Shown here piece by piece: positions 5,933-9,225 of a stretch of DNA of 9,225 nucleotides. The position numbers and the translations under genes were made by a program. Under the pieces are notes generated by a model. It saw only the letters and a program-made list of their open reading frames with translations. It did no database searches and had not been told where the DNA came from. Source of the DNA: Clostridium sp. CAG:921 (GTDB taxonomy: Bacteria > Bacillota > Clostridia > TANB77 > CAG-465); the NCBI GenBank assembly GCA_000433135.1, contig HF991956.1, forward strand, positions 4,251 through 13,475, read 5' to 3'. Every line of letters starts with the position of its first letter. Position 1 is the stretch's first letter.

Positions 5933-6990
5933 TGGAAGAGTTTGTTTTAAATAGTACACCAAGGAGAACCTCTAACAATTTTGGAATAAATGATATAAAA
6001 CTTAACGATCTTACGCTTCCAGTGGAGTTTGATGAGTTTAATAATATAAAATTTGATAATAACTCTTCTAAAATAAATTTTAAAAAAGGAGAATTTAAAA
6101 CAAATTTTAAATATGGTGTATCAAAAAAATTAGAAAATATGAAGACAGAAAATTCATACGTTCTTGACATAAATTCAAAAGTTAATAAGACTGTGAAACT
6201 TTCATATGAATTTGATAATGCAAACTGTAAATTACATGATAAATTGCTAATTAATTCGAAAGAAAGTACTAACGCTACTGTTATAATTAAATATACAACA
6301 TCTAATGAAGAAGTAAGTGCATTTCATAATTTGACATTAAAAACAATTGCAAATAAAAATTCAAATTTAAATGTGATTATTTTAAATTTTATGAATATTG
6401 CATCTAGAAATTTTGTTAGTATAGATAATGAAATTTTAGAAAATGCAAATGTGAAATTTATTATTGTTGATTTTGGCGGTATTTCAAGCATTACAAACTA
6501 TTATTCAAATCTGAAAGAAAAAAGCAGTTTAAATGATGTACAAGTTATATATCTTGGAAGTAATAATCAATTATTTGATTTAAATTATATATCGGAGTTA
6601 GAAGGCGAAAATTCCAATATAAATATTGAGGTTCAAGGTGCGTTAAACGATACTTCAAAAAAACATTTTAAAGGTACAATTGACTTTAAAAAGGGAGCTA
6701 AAAAATCTATTGGAAACGAAAATGATTCATGTACGCTACTTTCAGATAAATCTAGGTCAATTTCACTTCCTATGCTTTTGTGCTCAGAAGAAGACGTTGA
6801 AGGAAATCATTCAAGTAGTGCTGGAAAAATATCGCAAAGTGAATTATTTTACTTAATGAGTAGAGGATTTAGTGATATAGAGGCTAAAAAATTACTTCTT
6901 AAAGCTAAATTTAGTAATGTAATAGATTGCATCAAAGATGAAGAATTAAAAGAAGAAATTTTAAAAAAAATTGATGATAAAATAAATTAA
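5932..6990 (+). CDS. sufD: Fe-S cluster assembly protein SufD (short form)
   Basis: SufD is the SufB paralogue that completes the SufBCD complex and helps iron entry. This copy has 352 residues, clearly shorter than the more usual 420-440, and most of its middle is weakly conserved. The family is nonetheless clear from the C-terminal SufB/SufD domain: HFKGTIDFKKGAKKS, then LPMLLCSEEDVEGNHSSSAGKISQSELFYLMSRGFSDIEAKKLL. H293 sits where E. coli SufD has His360. The N-terminal 100 residues are Asn- and Lys-rich and lack much of the usual helical domain. The ATG overlaps the sufB stop, with GGGAG just upstream as ribosome binding site. A strong terminator begins three bases after its stop, so it is the last gene of the sufCBD unit. 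Confidence 0.92.
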   Translation: MEEFVLNSTPRRTSNNFGINDIKLNDLTLPVEFDEFNNIKFDNNSSKINFKKGEFKTNFKYGVSKKLENMKTENSYVLDINSKVNKTVKLSYEFDNANCKLHDKLLINSKESTNATVIIKYTTSNEEVSAFHNLTLKTIANKNSNLNVIILNFMNIASRNFVSIDNEILENANVKFIIVDFGGISSITNYYSNLKEKSSLNDVQVIYLGSNNQLFDLNYISELEGENSNINIEVQGALNDTSKKHFKGTIDFKKGAKKSIGNENDSCTLLSDKSRSISLPMLLCSEEDVEGNHSSSAGKISQSELFYLMSRGFSDIEAKKLLLKAKFSNVIDCIKDEELKEEILKKIDDKIN

Positions 6991-6993
6991 AGT

Positions 6994-7026
6994 TTATCCT
7001 AGGCTATAATGCTTAGGATAATTTTT
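6994..7026 (+). terminator. Rho-independent terminator after sufD
   Basis: TTATCCTAGGC (6994-7004) pairs over 11 bp, with one G:U, with GCTTAGGATAA (7011-7021) around the six-base loop TATAAT, followed by five T residues. Its position directly after the sufD stop splits the SUF genes into two transcription units. Confidence 0.87.
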
Positions 7027-7124
7027 AATATTTTAGATTATAATTAATGTGTGTAGTATATATTTTAAACTAAGTAATAATACCTAGTATAGTGTTTTTG
7101 AAACTGTTGAAATAGCAAGATATA

Positions 7125-7153
7125 TTGACAAAGACTTCATTTGGTTATATAAT
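7125..7153 (+). promoter_or_regulatory. Perfect-consensus sigma-A promoter of sufS-sufU-mnmA
   Basis: TTGACA (7125-7130) and TATAAT (7148-7153) have a 17-base spacer, the same as the sufC promoter, though only about half of the spacer bases agree. Transcription should start near 7160, giving a leader of about 115 bases before sufS. Confidence 0.9.
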
Positions 7154-7183
7154 GTTAGAGTAGACTAACATTATATAACCAAA
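7140..7183. promoter_or_regulatory. Putative operator at sufS: 44-bp palindrome with 19-bp perfect arms
   Basis: The left arm TTTGGTTATATAATGTTAG (7140-7158) is the exact reverse complement of the right arm CTAACATTATATAACCAAA (7165-7183), with AGTAGA between them. The inner part, AATGTTAG (7151-7158) and CTAACATT (7165-7172), is the same element as at sufC, placed identically against the -10 box. The arms contain the whole -10 and reach into the spacer. The right arm has no T-run after it, and the predicted start lies in the centre, so this is not a terminator of the sufS transcript. Most likely it is a repressor site, with the extra arms giving tighter or cooperative binding; this is inference. 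Confidence 0.8.
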
Positions 7184-7275
7184 ACAAAGGTATACGCTAT
7201 TATACTAATTTTTTTTAGTTTGCAAATAATATATAATGATATTTAAATATACTACTTTTTAAAGAAAGGATGAAA

Positions 7276-8496
<1,221 letters not shown>

Positions 8497-8519
8497 AATA
8501 TTTAGGAAATGGTGATAAA

Positions 8520-8990
8520 ATGGAAGATTTGTCAGATATCTATAATGATATCATAATGGAACATGGTATGGATTCATACAATAAAAAAAAGCTTGACGAG
8601 GCAGATTTATCAGAAATTGGTCATAATCCAAATTGTGGTGATGAGATTAATTTAGAAGTAAAACTTGATGACAATGTGATTGTGGATATGGCTTTTACGG
8701 GACATGGATGTGCAATATCACAAGCTTCTACTTCAGTTATGATAGACACATTAAAAGGGAAAAAAGTTGATGAGGCAATAAATATCATAAAAATATTTAT
8801 TTCTATGATAAAAAGGGAAGATGTTTCAGAAGAAAATTTAGAAAAATTAGAAGATGCAATTTGTTTTAAAAATGTATCTAATATGCCAGCTAGGGTAAAA
8901 TGTGCGCTTCTAGCTTGGCATACTCTAGAGGATATGTTAGAGAAAAACATAAGCAGTGCAAGTACTAGTTTTGGGTGCTGCAATAATTAA
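8520..8990 (+). CDS. sufU: Zinc-dependent sulfurtransferase SufU
   Basis: SufU is the Bacillota partner of SufS. Its zinc site swaps a ligand with SufS, and one cysteine collects the persulfide sulfur for SufBCD. In 156 residues the zinc ligands are all visible: C39 and D41 in NPNCGDEI, C64 in GHGCAISQAS, and C128 in MPARVKCALLAWHTL, with R125 nearby. The insert between the second and third cysteine (about residues 78-120, containing DVSEENLEKLEDAICF) distinguishes SufU from IscU scaffolds. The N-terminus LSDIYNDIIMEHG is also typical. One oddity is the C-terminal extension ending SFGCCNN, which adds two adjacent cysteines beyond the usual end. The ATG at 8520 has GGTGAT a few bases upstream. 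It lies between sufS and mnmA in the same direction. Confidence 0.95.
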   Translation: MEDLSDIYNDIIMEHGMDSYNKKKLDEADLSEIGHNPNCGDEINLEVKLDDNVIVDMAFTGHGCAISQASTSVMIDTLKGKKVDEAINIIKIFISMIKREDVSEENLEKLEDAICFKNVSNMPARVKCALLAWHTLEDMLEKNISSASTSFGCCNN

Positions 8991-9014
8991 ATGATATATT
9001 GAAGGATGGAAAAT

Positions 9015-9225
9015 ATGGAAAATAATAAAGTATTGCTTGGAATGAGCGGTGGTGTAGACAGTTCTGTGTCTGCTCTTTTACTAAAGCAAAAAGGTTATGA
9101 TGTTGTTGGTACGACACTGGAGCTTTTTACTGGAAGCAGTTGTTGTAATACCAATACTTACATAGATGCCAAGAATGTTTGTAATCAAATAGGGATACCG
9201 CATTTTATATTTAATTGTAAGGATG
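9015..9225 (+). CDS. mnmA: tRNA-specific 2-thiouridylase MnmA, N-terminal part (3' truncated by window)
   Basis: MnmA activates U34 of Lys, Glu and Gln tRNAs with ATP and inserts sulfur from a persulfide, giving 2-thiouridine for accurate decoding. Only the first 70 codons are here. The PP-loop ATP-binding motif SGGVDS is at residues 11-16 (VLLGMSGGVDSSVSALLLKQKGY), followed by VVGTTLEL, a CC pair at 43-44 and the DAKNVCNQIGIPHFIFN segment, which matches the MnmA start closely. The catalytic cysteines lie beyond the window. AAGGA at 9002-9006 sits eight bases before the ATG, and the gene begins 24 bases after sufU with no terminator between them. The shared operon suggests that SufS, perhaps through SufU, supplies its sulfur; this is inference. 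Confidence 0.93.
   Translation, partial: MENNKVLLGMSGGVDSSVSALLLKQKGYDVVGTTLELFTGSSCCNTNTYIDAKNVCNQIGIPHFIFNCKD

Noticed and set aside
7140..7183. The sufS palindrome as an intrinsic terminator or riboswitch
   Set aside because: It has no T-run on the 3' side, and the predicted start lies at its centre, so the sufS transcript would contain only half of the hairpin.
7165..7200. Divergent minus-strand promoter made by the mirrored TATAAT (ATTATA at 7170-7175)
   Set aside because: No -35 hexamer lies at the required distance on the minus strand, and no gene runs leftwards from here.
8621..8983. Minus-strand ORF opposite sufU, and similar antisense ORFs inside sufB, sufD and sufS
   Set aside because: All are shadows of strongly conserved plus-strand genes, with no ribosome site or recognisable protein motif.

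Overview
This is an AT-rich stretch of bacterial chromosome, most likely from a low-GC Bacillota of the class Clostridia. The evidence is the strong AT bias, AGGAGG-type ribosome binding sites, textbook sigma-A promoters (TTGACA/TATAAT with 17-nt spacers), a SUF system using SufU and type II SufS, and a LafA/MGS-like glycolipid glycosyltransferase. The sequence does not support a genus call. No mobile element, rRNA, tRNA or CRISPR array was seen.

Layout. (1) Positions 3-792: the C-terminal end of the DNA helicase RecG, followed one base later by a small GIY-YIG domain protein. (2) Positions 845-1231: a small, helical, conserved-looking hypothetical protein with its own promoter. (3) A symmetrical bidirectional terminator at 1254-1297 separates this from a converging minus-strand operon, which runs from a consensus promoter (3301-3329) through a GT4 glycosyltransferase (start corrected to 3248) and a four-helix membrane protein. 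(4) Positions 3330-3644: AT-rich intergenic DNA with no gene seen. (5) Positions 3645-6990: sufC-sufB-sufD, tightly coupled by TAATG stop/start overlaps and closed by a strong terminator. (6) Positions 7125-9225: a second promoter, then sufS-sufU-mnmA, with mnmA cut by the window end.

How the genes work together. SufS (cysteine desulfurase) passes sulfur to SufU, which delivers it to the SufBCD scaffold complex for Fe-S cluster assembly. MnmA uses persulfide sulfur to thiolate U34 of certain tRNAs, so it is a second likely customer of the same sulfur source.

The most notable signal is regulatory. The sufC and sufS transcription units each start with a perfect TTGACA-N17-TATAAT promoter. Each promoter carries the same interrupted palindrome, AATGTTAG-N6-CTAACATT, at exactly the same place across the -10 end and predicted transcription start. 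From the -10 box to the end of the palindrome, 24 of 25 bases agree. At sufS the palindrome extends to perfect 19-bp arms (44 bp in all). This looks like the operator of an unidentified Fe-S or sulfur-responsive repressor that coordinates two physically separate SUF operons. The regulator gene is not in the window. Apart from this operator pair, the gene content is ordinary, and I see no evidence of a wholly new multi-gene system.
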